Assembly (NCBI RefSeq): GCF_023336905.1
Contig: NZ_JAMBLS010000002.1
Span: forward strand, 1 to 64,000
DNA length: 64,000 bases
Direction of reading: 5' to 3'
Source: Bacteroides sp. ET71
GTDB taxonomy: Bacteria; Bacteroidota; Bacteroidia; Bacteroidales; Bacteroidaceae
Shown here: positions 26,070-33,256 of the stretch, one piece after another
How the letters are laid out: each line of letters starts with the position of its first letter
How positions within the stretch are numbered: the first letter of the stretch is position 1
Position numbers and translations under genes: made by a program
The notes under the pieces: generated by a model
The model's input: the letters and a program-made list of their open reading frames with translations, nothing else
Told to the model about the DNA's origin: nothing
Database searches by the model: none

Positions 26070-26710
26070 ATTGACTTTCTTCTATCTTCTAATTCAACAA
26101 ATTTATCTCTTTGTTCTTGAGTAAACTCTTTAGAATTACTTTCCATTATTTCATTTATGGCACCATAAAAACTTGCCTCATCACCAATATTTTTAAATTC
26201 TGATGGGTTCGTGGAATTCAAACATACAGTCATGTTCTTTAAAACCGTATTTATATTTTCATGGACTTGATTGTCGCATCTGGTAAAATGCAAAATAGAA
26301 GAAACAAACACTCTATATGCCCGCATATAATTAACAGAATCACTATTTCCTCCAAGCATCGCAAAACCCTGGACGAAATCTGTAATTCCCATAGTATATT
26401 CTTCTGTTTGAATTCTTTTACTTTCTAAATCTATAAAAGACAATCTGATATCTTCCCGCATAGTTTTATTCTTCTTTACGGAATCAGATATCTTCTTATT
26501 TAAATCAAGAGCATTATAGATATTCCAACCTATCAACAATGCCACAAGTAATGATAATACTCCAACAATCACCCCTATATAATCAAAACCTGGTTCATCC
26601 TCGCTTATTAATCTTGGGCAAGTATTGCACAAAGCAACAATGCTAAATATTACAGCAATAATTGTCAATATTATAGAGAAACAAACATGAGCATACAAAT
26701 TATTCTTCAT
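26066..26710 (-). CDS. two-helix membrane protein with cytoplasmic coiled coil
   Basis: 214 residues. Two membrane helices lie near the N-terminus (VCFSIILTIIAVIFSIVAL and GVIVGVLSLLVALLIGWNIY). A charged, helical soluble part follows (ALDLNKKISDSVKKNKTM). The family is not recognised. It starts 9 bp after the TIR gene and overlaps the next gene by 4 nt. A two-helix membrane protein beside a TIR protein is a plausible partner or effector. Confidence 0.75.
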   Translation of the reverse strand: MKNNLYAHVCFSIILTIIAVIFSIVALCNTCPRLISEDEPGFDYIGVIVGVLSLLVALLIGWNIYNALDLNKKISDSVKKNKTMREDIRLSFIDLESKRIQTEEYTMGITDFVQGFAMLGGNSDSVNYMRAYRVFVSSILHFTRCDNQVHENINTVLKNMTVCLNSTNPSEFKNIGDEASFYGAINEIMESNSKEFTQEQRDKFVELEDRRKSI

Positions 26711-26719
26711 ATTAATAAA

Positions 26720-27448
26720 CTACACAGGAATTCCAGCATTTTTAATTTCCTTCAATAAGCTAAATTTCCAATTATCATCGAAAGGAACATATAACACCCC
26801 GTCAATATCTGATGGCTTTTCTACTTTGTTTTTGCATAAAGCGCACACATTTCCTCTTCCTAATTTAGCCACAAAATAACCAAATTCAAATATTACATTT
26901 TGCCTTGCCCTTCCATTTAAATCATCCCGATTACTCCCACCAACATCGTCAGGAGAAAGCAATATTATAGCAAAGTTTACATCGCTATACTCTTCGAATT
27001 TTTCTATTACAGTTCTTCCACCATTAGGGCACTCATTTAATATTATAGGTTCCAATTTTAATTCTGAAGAAATATATTGAGCAACAGTTAATCTCATCAT
27101 TTCATCATGACCATGTACAATAAAAACTTTTTTATTAGGAATGTTGCCTTTTGTATTCTTATCCATTCTTTCTATCCTATTTATTAAAACATTAAAAGAT
27201 GATTTTATCGATTTGAAATTGTCATACAACACATAACCATTTCCGCTATTATTTACAGAATTAAAAATCTTTAGATAAGGGTCTTCTGGGGGAATTCCAT
27301 TGCCATCAAAGAGAACTAAAGCAGCAGAATGCCAATTAAGATAAGCGTCAATAACATTTCTCATATTAGGATCTTGTTGTTGAATAAGACTTTCATAATA
27401 GTTCATCAGTCTTTTCACTTCTTCTATTTTTGATTGTAAATCTTTCAT
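26720..27448 (-). CDS. TIR-like (CAP12/Pycsar-type) domain protein
   Basis: 242 residues. Residues 1-100 are helical. Residues about 107-242 form a TIR-like domain of the PF10137 kind: KKVFIVHGHDEMMR, NGGRTVIEKFEEYSDVNFAI, ILLSPDDVGG, ARQNVIFEFGYFVAKLGRG (with the conserved Glu) and DIDGVLYVPFDD. Domains of this kind act as NAD+-consuming effectors in CBASS, Pycsar and other anti-phage systems. No cyclase or second-messenger sensor is seen nearby. Its start codon overlaps the repressor stop (TGATG), so it is made together with the repressor in the lysogen. Confidence 0.88.
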   Translation of the reverse strand: MKDLQSKIEEVKRLMNYYESLIQQQDPNMRNVIDAYLNWHSAALVLFDGNGIPPEDPYLKIFNSVNNSGNGYVLYDNFKSIKSSFNVLINRIERMDKNTKGNIPNKKVFIVHGHDEMMRLTVAQYISSELKLEPIILNECPNGGRTVIEKFEEYSDVNFAIILLSPDDVGGSNRDDLNGRARQNVIFEFGYFVAKLGRGNVCALCKNKVEKPSDIDGVLYVPFDDNWKFSLLKEIKNAGIPV

Positions 27449-27837
27449 CACTTAATCTCCGTCATAGAAACCAACTTATCAATGATACAATCCCGCTGCT
27501 TGTAGTTAGAAATAAGCTCACGACAAAGTTCATATAACTCACTACTCTTTTCTAATGGCTTCATTTCCTTCAACCTGCGATTTTCTTCCTTCAGGGCTTT
27601 AATTTCATCATTCTCATTTGGTGTTTCACCAAAAAACACACCTACACGCACATTTAACAGCGACGCTATTTTTTCTAAGTCAGTGGCTTGAATCTTATTA
27701 TTATTGATACATCGATGCAAGTTTGCTTCGCTCATATTAATGTCTTTAGCCAATCCTTTTAGCCCACCTTCTCGATTTTCACACATCTTTTTAATAATCT
27801 GTAAATCCATATCAATCAAATATTTAAATTTATACAA
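27448..27837 (-). CDS. XRE-family prophage repressor
   Basis: 129 residues (120 if the ATG at 27,810 is used). An N-terminal helix-turn-helix spans about residues 12-65 (LKGLAKDINMSEANLHRCINNN, IQATDLEKIASLLNVRVGVFF). A coiled-coil segment (EIKALKEENRRLKEM) and a C-terminal helix probably mediate oligomerisation. No protease-like CI domain is present. It faces away from the early operon across a 135-bp control region, the classic repressor position. TIR and membrane genes follow in the same transcript. Confidence 0.85.
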   Translation of the reverse strand: MYKFKYLIDMDLQIIKKMCENREGGLKGLAKDINMSEANLHRCINNNKIQATDLEKIASLLNVRVGVFFGETPNENDEIKALKEENRRLKEMKPLEKSSELYELCRELISNYKQRDCIIDKLVSMTEIK

Positions 27838-27847
27838 CTAAAAAATA

Positions 27848-27911
27848 TGCAAATCGAATCAAAAATAATGGCTAAAAAATTTGCAAGCCACTATACTTTT
27901 TAATAGCTTTG
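27848..27911. promoter_or_regulatory. lysogeny/lytic divergent control region
   Basis: Rightward: TTTG (27880-27883) and TAGCTTTG (27904-27911), 20 bp apart, give a strong early promoter. Leftward: a TATTTTTG box (27860-27867) could serve the repressor. The inverted repeat TGCAAAT (27848-27854)/ATTTGCA (27879-27885) brackets the leftward box and covers the early -33, so it is a good candidate operator. Confidence 0.65.
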
Positions 27912-27972
27912 CACCATAAAGTTAGCAATAAACTTTAATCATCCCTAAGAAACGAAGTAAAATAAAGTAATA

Positions 27973-28209
27973 ATGAATAAGAAAGACAATACGATGTACA
28001 ACCTGATGAATAACCTGAAAGCCCTGCGTCCATTACTTCCGCAAGGATACATCAAGACCATTGCAGCAAAGACTGGAGACTGCGAGGCAACTGTCAGCAA
28101 TGCCCTACAAGGAAGATCACGCCGCTATGACATCATCAACTGTGCCATAGAACTGGCTTTAGAAAACAAAGCCATATTGGAAAAGTTGGACAAAGTGGTC
28201 AATGCATAG
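27973..28209 (+). CDS. small helix-turn-helix protein, first early gene
   Basis: 78 residues. GYIKTIAAKTGDCEATVSNALQGRSRRYD is a helix-turn-helix of the kind found in Bacteroides phage regulators. The position right after the early promoter and opposite the repressor suggests a Cro-like antirepressor. An alternative ATG lies seven codons in. Confidence 0.78.
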   Translation: MNKKDNTMYNLMNNLKALRPLLPQGYIKTIAAKTGDCEATVSNALQGRSRRYDIINCAIELALENKAILEKLDKVVNA

Positions 28210-28228
28210 AATTGTAAACTAAGGAAAC

Positions 28229-28456
28229 ATGAAAAAGAAAAGATACATATTCAACGAAAACGGGTGGAAGCTAAAACGGGTGGACATCATACAATATAGA
28301 CCGTGGGAATCTTCGGCTATGACCATCGACGTGCGCAAACTCATAGAGATGACAGATGAGGAATTACTAAGGTATAAAGCTGTCGGCCCGGTATCGCTGA
28401 AGAAAATCAATGAAGCAAGAAAAGTATTGAAGGAATTATTGTTTGAAATTAAATAA
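28229..28456 (+). CDS. small protein resembling the RNA polymerase alpha C-terminal domain
   Basis: 75 residues. The second half, IDVRKLIEMTDEELLRYK followed by AVGPVSLKKINEARKVL, matches the helix-hairpin-helix of the RpoA C-terminal domain (family pattern: a Leu-rich helix, then GxxSLxxI). The first part is basic. It may bind DNA or contact host RNA polymerase. The assignment rests on pattern only; any HhH DNA-binding protein would look alike. Confidence 0.68.
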   Translation: MKKKRYIFNENGWKLKRVDIIQYRPWESSAMTIDVRKLIEMTDEELLRYKAVGPVSLKKINEARKVLKELLFEIK

Positions 28457-28465
28457 ATAGAAATT

Positions 28466-29215
28466 ATGGAAGAGAACAGAATTAATGTAGTAGTTCCCAA
28501 GGACTACAATGGGAAGCCTATCGAAGTTGTTTTGAGACAAGGAGTAGCACCGGAATTAGTACCGGAGAAGGCACCTAAATTGATAAAGAAATCCGGATCT
28601 ATAGACGCGCCATTTCGTTGGTTGGAAAAGCGCATTGATACGATTGACCAAAAGAAATGCAACATTGCCGTTTCACGACGCATGATGAGCATTCATCTGT
28701 CTATAGATGAGGAAAATTTCTATAGCCACGAGATTACAGGCTTGCTAGAGCTTTCAGAAGAAGTAAAAAGGCTGAAAATCAATGGTTCCGAATGGGATAG
28801 GAATGAACTGGCCAGAATCTTAGCCATTAGCAAAAGATTCTTCTGCGATGAAAACGAATTCGCACAAATAATCCAAGCACTTGAATCCACTGAAATACAG
28901 TCGAAAAGAAACTCCAATAATACCAAAAATAATAGATCTCGGGAGAATAGAAGTTCCGAATCCATAGAAATCAACACTCCCGAATCGTTCAAGCTTGTGA
29001 TTCCTGTATTGCAAGGGTATGAAAAAAAGAAAATAACAGTTTCCATATACGTTAATTTAACGACCTCCCAATACACCAATGATTTTGAGGCAAAATTCGT
29101 TCTCCTATCAGAGGATGTATATAGATATATTGACGAGGTAAGGGATAAACTGATAGACGAACAGGTAGGCCTCCTCCGCAACCTGGCTCCGAAAGTTCCC
29201 ATTATTGAGATATAA
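28466..29215 (+). CDS. early protein, paralogue of the 34.3-kb gene
   Basis: 249 residues. The N-terminus INVVVPKDYNGKPIEVVLR, the segment RWLEKRIDTIDQKKCNIAVS and the C-terminus DEQVGLLRNLAPKVPIIEI align with the protein encoded at 34,280-35,017. The middle contains a Ser/Asn/Arg-rich linker (KRNSNNTKNNRSRENRSS). I do not recognise the family with confidence; a distant relation to phage DUF2303 proteins is possible. It is AT-rich compared with its paralogue. Confidence 0.75.
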   Translation: MEENRINVVVPKDYNGKPIEVVLRQGVAPELVPEKAPKLIKKSGSIDAPFRWLEKRIDTIDQKKCNIAVSRRMMSIHLSIDEENFYSHEITGLLELSEEVKRLKINGSEWDRNELARILAISKRFFCDENEFAQIIQALESTEIQSKRNSNNTKNNRSRENRSSESIEINTPESFKLVIPVLQGYEKKKITVSIYVNLTTSQYTNDFEAKFVLLSEDVYRYIDEVRDKLIDEQVGLLRNLAPKVPIIEI

Positions 29216-29295
29216 CAATAAATAAGGAGGAACACCGACCGAAATGCTTGTAGCCGCTCAAGGCTCAGAAATGAATAAGATTGAAATAAAAACGT

Positions 29296-29622
29296 ATGAA
29301 CATGGAAGCAACGACACCGGAATACCAGTCCATCGAAGAGCAGGCCGCGAAGAAGGAATTCATCTTCATCAATGGGAAACCTTGGCCATGGAACTGCTAC
29401 TTGTGGAAAGGAAGGGAAGAAAGAAGGCTTCCCCTCCGCATGTACCCGAAGGAACTCTACCTCTACATCAGATACGAACTGTGTAGGGCGTTCCAGTCAG
29501 TTCGCAATTCTCTATCCGTGTGGCTTCGCTCGCTACGATGTTCTGGATACAACTCCTCCAATAATCACAGCAGCAAGACGGATGAGCCTTCAAACAAGGA
29601 CGATAATTGGGACCAAGGGTGA
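29296..29622 (+). CDS. possible early protein overlapped by an opposite gene
   Basis: 108 residues. The first half (EATTPEYQSIEEQAAKKEFIF, spanning positions 4-24, and YLWKGREERRLPLRMYPKEL) looks protein-like. The second half runs over the leftward zinc-ribbon gene and is low in quality. The real gene may be shorter or frameshifted near the end. Confidence 0.4.
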   Translation: MNMEATTPEYQSIEEQAAKKEFIFINGKPWPWNCYLWKGREERRLPLRMYPKELYLYIRYELCRAFQSVRNSLSVWLRSLRCSGYNSSNNHSSKTDEPSNKDDNWDQG

Positions 29623-29707
29623 TGGTAAACTTTGTGCGCTTGTGGCACACCGGACATTCCAAGGAGCTTAGGTACTCCTCAAGTTTTTGGGCATTAATGC
29701 TATTCAT
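29468..29707 (-). CDS. small zinc-ribbon-like protein, leftward
   Basis: 79 residues from the ATG giving MNSINAQKLEEYL. A GTG eight codons upstream lies too close to the promoter. Cysteines in LECPVCHKRTKF and AHPSCCCDYWRSC suggest a zinc-binding fold. It runs against all its neighbours and has its own TATCTTTG box, the pattern of a phage 'moron' expressed in the lysogen. The function is unknown. Confidence 0.58.
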   Translation of the reverse strand: MNSINAQKLEEYLSSLECPVCHKRTKFTITLGPNYRPCLKAHPSCCCDYWRSCIQNIVASEATRIENCELTGTPYTVRI

Positions 29708-29735
29708 ATCGCTATCAAGTTTTTGTTTCACACCA

Positions 29736-29743
29736 CAAAGATA
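29736..29743 (-). promoter_or_regulatory. -7 box (TATCTTTG) of the leftward zinc-ribbon gene
   Basis: TATCTTTG on the minus strand lies about 29 nt before the preferred ATG. It gives this gene independent expression from within the early region. Confidence 0.55.
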
Positions 29744-29822
29744 GCGAAATCCCGGAGAAAAGCGTGAGCGGCTGGATCGAATCGGCCTCCGGGAACCAAT
29801 ATAAACTTAAAAACGAAACGAT

Positions 29823-29987
29823 ATGAAACTCTACATCTACCCCATCGTCAGCCTCGTGATGCTCATCGCCAGCCGGCTGATTTCACATTATGTCCCGTAC
29901 GAAGCATGGAGCATCGCACTGTATGTGCTGGGATTCATTCCGTTGGGAATATATGCCTGGAAATGTGATAAACTCTCTAAAAACTGA
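29823..29987 (+). CDS. 54-residue two-helix membrane peptide
   Basis: Starts MKLYIYPIVSLVMLIASRLI and has a second hydrophobic stretch (SIALYVLGFIPLGIYAW). The C-terminus is basic. The frame is complete, with a start shortly after an A-rich stretch and a stop just before the next gene. Unknown function. Confidence 0.6.
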   Translation: MKLYIYPIVSLVMLIASRLISHYVPYEAWSIALYVLGFIPLGIYAWKCDKLSKN

Positions 29988-29994
29988 TAGAATT

Positions 29995-30207
29995 ATGGCA
30001 AGACAACGGATTATAGGAAAGATACAACCGATTCCGAAGGTGTGGCTCAGCAAGAAGGAACTGGCCGCCTATCTGGGAGTGACTACGAGATATATCGAGA
30101 TGAACATCAACACCAATCCTAAAGTGGACATATACAGGCCCAGCGAGCGGATAGTGTTGTACAACAAGGAGAATATCGACCAGATCGTACGCAGGTCGAA
30201 AATATAA
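29995..30207 (+). CDS. excisionase/MerR-like DNA-binding protein
   Basis: 70 residues from the ATG giving MARQRIIGKIQPIPKVWLS. The frame is open upstream but non-family there. WLSKKELAAYLGVTTRYIEMNI is a winged-helix motif as in excisionases, followed by IVLYNKENIDQIVR. It could assist prophage excision or regulate early genes. Confidence 0.75.
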   Translation: MARQRIIGKIQPIPKVWLSKKELAAYLGVTTRYIEMNINTNPKVDIYRPSERIVLYNKENIDQIVRRSKI

Positions 30208-30219
30208 AAAACTTATACC

Positions 30220-30353
30220 TTCCCCTTAGCTCAGCGGAAGAGCATCGCGCCAGCCACATAATGATGTGTGAATAAGCATAACTCTCGAAAGGTTGGATCA
30301 GGATAACACCCACAGCGCGAAGGGCGGCAGTTCGAATCTGCCAGGGGAAACCA
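30220..30353 (+). tRNA. tRNA-shaped gene with a 64-nt insert in the anticodon arm
   Basis: A well-formed tRNA body: acceptor TTCCCCT/AGGGGAA, TA, D arm GCTC...GAGC, T arm GGCAG-TTCGAAT-CTGCC and encoded CCA. The anticodon stem is TCGCGC/GCGCGA, but its loop is 64 nt (30,251-30,314) instead of about 7 and contains its own hairpin (CACAT/ATGTG). There is no U33 next to the stem, so no anticodon can be assigned. It may be a tRNA with a small intron, or a tRNA-like RNA with another role. Confidence 0.7.
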
Positions 30354-30384
30354 TTAATCGATCTTTGACATATTGAGAGTCCGA

Positions 30385-30579
30385 ATGACTGGCAATCAGA
30401 AGGACTATAAACTGGGATTCCCCCTTTACCGAAGAGCGAAACGAAGTACCGACGAAGTAGCTGAAGGGGCATGTGAAAAGAGGCCGGACAAAGGAGCGAA
30501 ACACACCGGTCAAATCACATGTAAAAAAATGACTTATATTATTCCGAGTGAGCGTAGGCCGCTTATGAACACACCTTAA
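30385..30579 (+). CDS. possible 64-residue basic protein
   Basis: Reads MTGNQKDYKLGFPLYRRAKR at the start and is strongly basic (RRAKRSTDEVAEGACEKRP). A GAGAG stretch precedes the ATG. No known motif. It sits between the tRNA-like gene and the next operon segment. The 187 bp that follow, up to 30,766, contain only the hairpin described next. Confidence 0.35.
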   Translation: MTGNQKDYKLGFPLYRRAKRSTDEVAEGACEKRPDKGAKHTGQITCKKMTYIIPSERRPLMNTP

Positions 30580-30705
30580 CTGGATGGCACTCACTTAATA
30601 TACCATCCCCGCCCGGCCACGAGCCTGCCCTTTGATGTGGAGGCGGGGAACAAACCCTAACCACGTTTTTGTCATATATATTTTGTGTTAGACATGTTAA
30701 TTGCC

Positions 30706-30735
30706 CCGTCCGGTCCGTGAGGATAGGACGGATTT
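30706..30735 (+). terminator. GC-rich hairpin before the next early segment
   Basis: CCGTCC/GGACGG form a 6-bp stem around a 14-nt loop, followed by ATTTT. It may terminate or attenuate transcripts entering the next gene group, which begins about 30 nt later. Confidence 0.45.
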
Positions 30736-30766
30736 TCATACAGAAACAATCAAAACCTACATAGAC

Positions 30767-30961
30767 ATGAAACCCAAGTTCAAAGTCACCGGCTACCAGG
30801 TAGTACGGTCTGACAAGCAGCGCGACACCATCACGCTGTTCAATCCTATTACGATAGACGATATAGAATCCTATCGCAATAAGCTGAAAGGCTACTATGA
30901 AGGATGCAAGTATGTGAACCTTAATTACGTTCTTATTCATGCAGGGGAGGATGAACGATGA
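30767..30961 (+). CDS. 64-residue hypothetical early protein
   Basis: From the ATG giving MKPKFKVTGYQVVRSDKQRD. Mixed alpha/beta with DTITLFNPITIDDIESYRNKL. No known domain. The stop overlaps the start of the next gene (ATGA). Confidence 0.65.
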   Translation: MKPKFKVTGYQVVRSDKQRDTITLFNPITIDDIESYRNKLKGYYEGCKYVNLNYVLIHAGEDER

Positions 30962-31128
30962 AAAGATTCAGATTATTAGCAGCCATTTCCCTCTTCCTGA
31001 TGGCAACCAGCATGATTCTATCGGAATGTGGGATGGAATTTTCAAGCCTCGTTTGCTTAGTGTCCTCGCTCGTGCCCATCGGAGTTTACTGTTACCTGCT
31101 CGACCGCCATGAGAGAAAAGCTAAATAA
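30958..31128 (+). CDS. 56-residue two-helix membrane peptide
   Basis: Starts MKRFRLLAAISLFLMATSMI and has a second hydrophobic segment (LVCLVSSLVPIGVYCYLL). The tail is basic. It is coupled to both neighbours by overlaps (4 nt and 20 nt). A small holin-like or exclusion peptide is possible, but nothing specific shows. Confidence 0.6.
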   Translation: MKRFRLLAAISLFLMATSMILSECGMEFSSLVCLVSSLVPIGVYCYLLDRHERKAK

Positions 31129-31345
31129 CTTGTACGCTGAGATGGAGGCGGTGAAGGCTTCCACATTGGAATATCTCCCCGATTATGGATATTCTTCCAA
31201 AGAAGAGATAATGCAGCTCATTGAGGAAGATATACGTGAACTGGAAGAAGAAATCAAGGAATCATCCTTTGACTACTTCGATGATGAGCTGGAACAGGAA
31301 CGCCGCACACTCTGCCTGTCGCAAGGGCTGGCGCGCTGGTGCTGA
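31109..31345 (+). CDS. 78-residue acidic helical protein
   Basis: Strongly acidic and helical (EEIMQLIEEDIRELEEEIKE). It overlaps the preceding gene by 20 nt. No family recognised; DNA-mimic or adaptor roles are conceivable for such charge but unsupported. Confidence 0.6.
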   Translation: MREKLNNLYAEMEAVKASTLEYLPDYGYSSKEEIMQLIEEDIRELEEEIKESSFDYFDDELEQERRTLCLSQGLARWC

Positions 31346-31372
31346 AACGAAATTAATCCTAAATAATGAATT

Positions 31373-31567
31373 ATGAATGAACTGGAAGAAATGAAACGCC
31401 TGGCCGACGAAATCGTGGCCGAGGGCGAAGCCTTCTGCCGACGCATGAAGGAGCACGACCACCGCATGGAGCGGGAGCATCGCGAGATGATGCGGATGAT
31501 TGACACCGCCGCAGGGAATTACAGTAGAGTGAACGAACAACTAAACACCATCAGACATGGACACTGA
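31373..31567 (+). CDS. 64-residue coiled-coil protein
   Basis: Heptad-like, charged protein (LEEMKRLADEIVAEGEAF, HDHRMEREHREMMRMID). It overlaps the start of the ERF gene by 11 nt, implying coupled translation with the recombination genes. Confidence 0.62.
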   Translation: MNELEEMKRLADEIVAEGEAFCRRMKEHDHRMEREHREMMRMIDTAAGNYSRVNEQLNTIRHGH

Positions 31568-32186
31568 AATTAAGAAGAACCTGTACGAGAAGATACAGCT
31601 TGTTTCCAACGAGATTAAGAACATCGAAAAGAACATGACTGTGGGCAAGGGCAATTATGCTTACAAAGCCGTTCAGGACATTGATGTGACACTTGAAGTG
31701 AAGCAGGCCGAAGCCAAGTATCGCCTTGTGAGTATCCCAATAAAGCAGGAGCTTGTCAAGTCCGAAATCGTCCGAGTGGTGAAGGACGGAGGTGGAGAAG
31801 CCATCCAGTATATGGACATTGTGAAGATGACCCTACGCATCGTCAACCTCGACAATACGGCTGAGTTTGTGGACGTGGAAAGCTTTGGGCGCGGACTTGA
31901 CCCTGGAGATAAAGGCTTTGGGAAGGCATCAACCTATGCGCGGAAATACGCTTTGCTTAACGCTTATAAGATTGCCACGGGCGAAGACCCGGACGACACC
32001 AAGAGCAAGGAGCAGACACCCGTCACGGTGGATGAAGTGAAGGATGCCGTCATCAATTACATGATGACTGATAGCGCTTTCACGCAGAACATTCTGTCCT
32101 ACTTCAACGTTGGCAGCACCGATGACATGAACGCCAAGCAGTTCCAGTTGGCCTACAACAACCTCAAGAAGAAAGGAAAGTTATGA
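31557..32186 (+). CDS. ERF-family single-strand annealing protein
   Basis: 209 residues of the ERF type: KIQLVSNEIKNIEKNMT, GNYAYKAVQDIDVTLEVK, then a beta domain with KMTLRIVNLDNTAEFVDV and the signature GDKGFGKASTYARKYALLNAY. The C-terminal third is a flexible, helical tail. ERF proteins anneal complementary single strands during phage recombination and replication. It is directly coupled to an exonuclease and SSB, forming a complete annealing module. Confidence 0.92.
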   Translation: MDTEIKKNLYEKIQLVSNEIKNIEKNMTVGKGNYAYKAVQDIDVTLEVKQAEAKYRLVSIPIKQELVKSEIVRVVKDGGGEAIQYMDIVKMTLRIVNLDNTAEFVDVESFGRGLDPGDKGFGKASTYARKYALLNAYKIATGEDPDDTKSKEQTPVTVDEVKDAVINYMMTDSAFTQNILSYFNVGSTDDMNAKQFQLAYNNLKKKGKL

Positions 32187-32803
32187 CAGAGACCATGTAC
32201 ATAGGTAGCGGGGACGTACATGCGCTGATGAGCGGCAAGAGCACCAAGAGCCACGCCGCTCTGATGCAACGCTTCGTAAGCGGCGTGAAGCCACGCTACA
32301 ACGCCTTCGCCAGTCCCATAGATGCCTTGCGCACCGGTGCCATACTCGAAGACCGCTACCTGCTGACCCTGCCCGACAACTACTTTCCGCAGTATGTCGT
32401 GCAGAGCGAGGAAATGGACGTGTTCAAATGCAGCATTGACTTCGCCCGCATCGAGAAAGGCCGGGTTACGGACTTCGACGAGCTTAAGACACTCTCCTTC
32501 ATGGACTATCTGGAAGCTATCGAACCCATACGGGACGACAACGCAGCCCTGCTGGAGTATGTTCGCCGGAAGCACAAGGCTTATTACTATCAAGTGCAAG
32601 AACAACTCTACTGTACAGGACTGCGGGAATGTAACCTTGTATTCCTCAGTGTCACCACCTACGATGACGAAGAGAACCGCCACCGCGACATCCTTCCGAA
32701 CGACTATTGCAAAATACGCATCGGTCGTGACGAACAGGCCATAGCCGAAATAAAAGACCGGGGAAGGATATTCCAACAGATAAAAGACTATTACACCAAT
32801 TAA
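32183..32803 (+). CDS. PD-(D/E)XK exonuclease partner of ERF
   Basis: 206 residues. IDALRTGAILEDRYLLTLP (Glu/Asp of the helix), the core RVTDFDELKTL (D...ExK) and AYYYQVQEQLYCTG (QxxxY) fit the phage exonuclease fold. It should resect DNA ends to give strands for ERF. It overlaps the ERF gene by 4 nt and precedes SSB. Confidence 0.82.
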   Translation: MTETMYIGSGDVHALMSGKSTKSHAALMQRFVSGVKPRYNAFASPIDALRTGAILEDRYLLTLPDNYFPQYVVQSEEMDVFKCSIDFARIEKGRVTDFDELKTLSFMDYLEAIEPIRDDNAALLEYVRRKHKAYYYQVQEQLYCTGLRECNLVFLSVTTYDDEENRHRDILPNDYCKIRIGRDEQAIAEIKDRGRIFQQIKDYYTN

Positions 32804-32813
32804 ATTATTACCT

Positions 32814-33248
32814 ATGAGCAAATCCCTCAACCAAGCCATCCTGATAGGCCACGTAGGAAAAGACCCCGACGTGCGCACGCTGGACGGAGGCATCAAGGTG
32901 GCCACATTCTCCCTCGCCACCAGCACCGGAGGCTACAAGAAGCAAGACGGCACCGACGTGCCCGAGCGTACCCAGTGGCACAACATCGTCTGCTGGCGCT
33001 CCCTGGCCGACCTGTGCGAGAAGTTCGTCCGCAAGGGCGACCGCCTCACCATCCTCGGCACCATCGGCTACCGCGAGTACGAGAAAGACGGCCAGAAGCG
33101 GTACGCCACCGACATCATCGCCTACGACCTGCTGTTGTCCGGCAAGGCGGATAACCCCAATGCACGCCCGCCGGTGACCGCCGCCGACGCGCCCGTGCAG
33201 TCCGACTTCCCGCCCATGCCGCCGCAGGGTGGCGATTTACCCTTCTGA
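32814..33248 (+). CDS. ssb: single-stranded DNA-binding protein
   Basis: 144 residues with a typical OB-fold: LNQAILIGHVGKDPDVRTL, VATFSLATSTGGYKKQDG, TQWHNIVCWRSLADLCEKFV, KGDRLTILGTIGYREYEKDG. The acidic tip DFPPMPPQGGDLPF is kept, so it can recruit host or phage partners through the C-terminus. It coats single strands for the annealing module. Confidence 0.95.
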   Translation: MSKSLNQAILIGHVGKDPDVRTLDGGIKVATFSLATSTGGYKKQDGTDVPERTQWHNIVCWRSLADLCEKFVRKGDRLTILGTIGYREYEKDGQKRYATDIIAYDLLLSGKADNPNARPPVTAADAPVQSDFPPMPPQGGDLPF

Positions 33249-33256
33249 TAAGAGCC

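Noticed and set aside
26720-27448. A complete CBASS or Pycsar operon
   Set aside because: Only the TIR effector-type domain is present. I see no CD-NTase, nucleotide cyclase, STING-type or SAVED domain in the neighbouring genes.
29296-29622. Diversity-generating retroelement or reverse transcriptase near variable fibre genes
   Set aside because: I looked for RT motifs such as YxDD in all phage proteins and found none in the window; the fibre repeats are explained by recombination. An RT beyond the right edge cannot be excluded.
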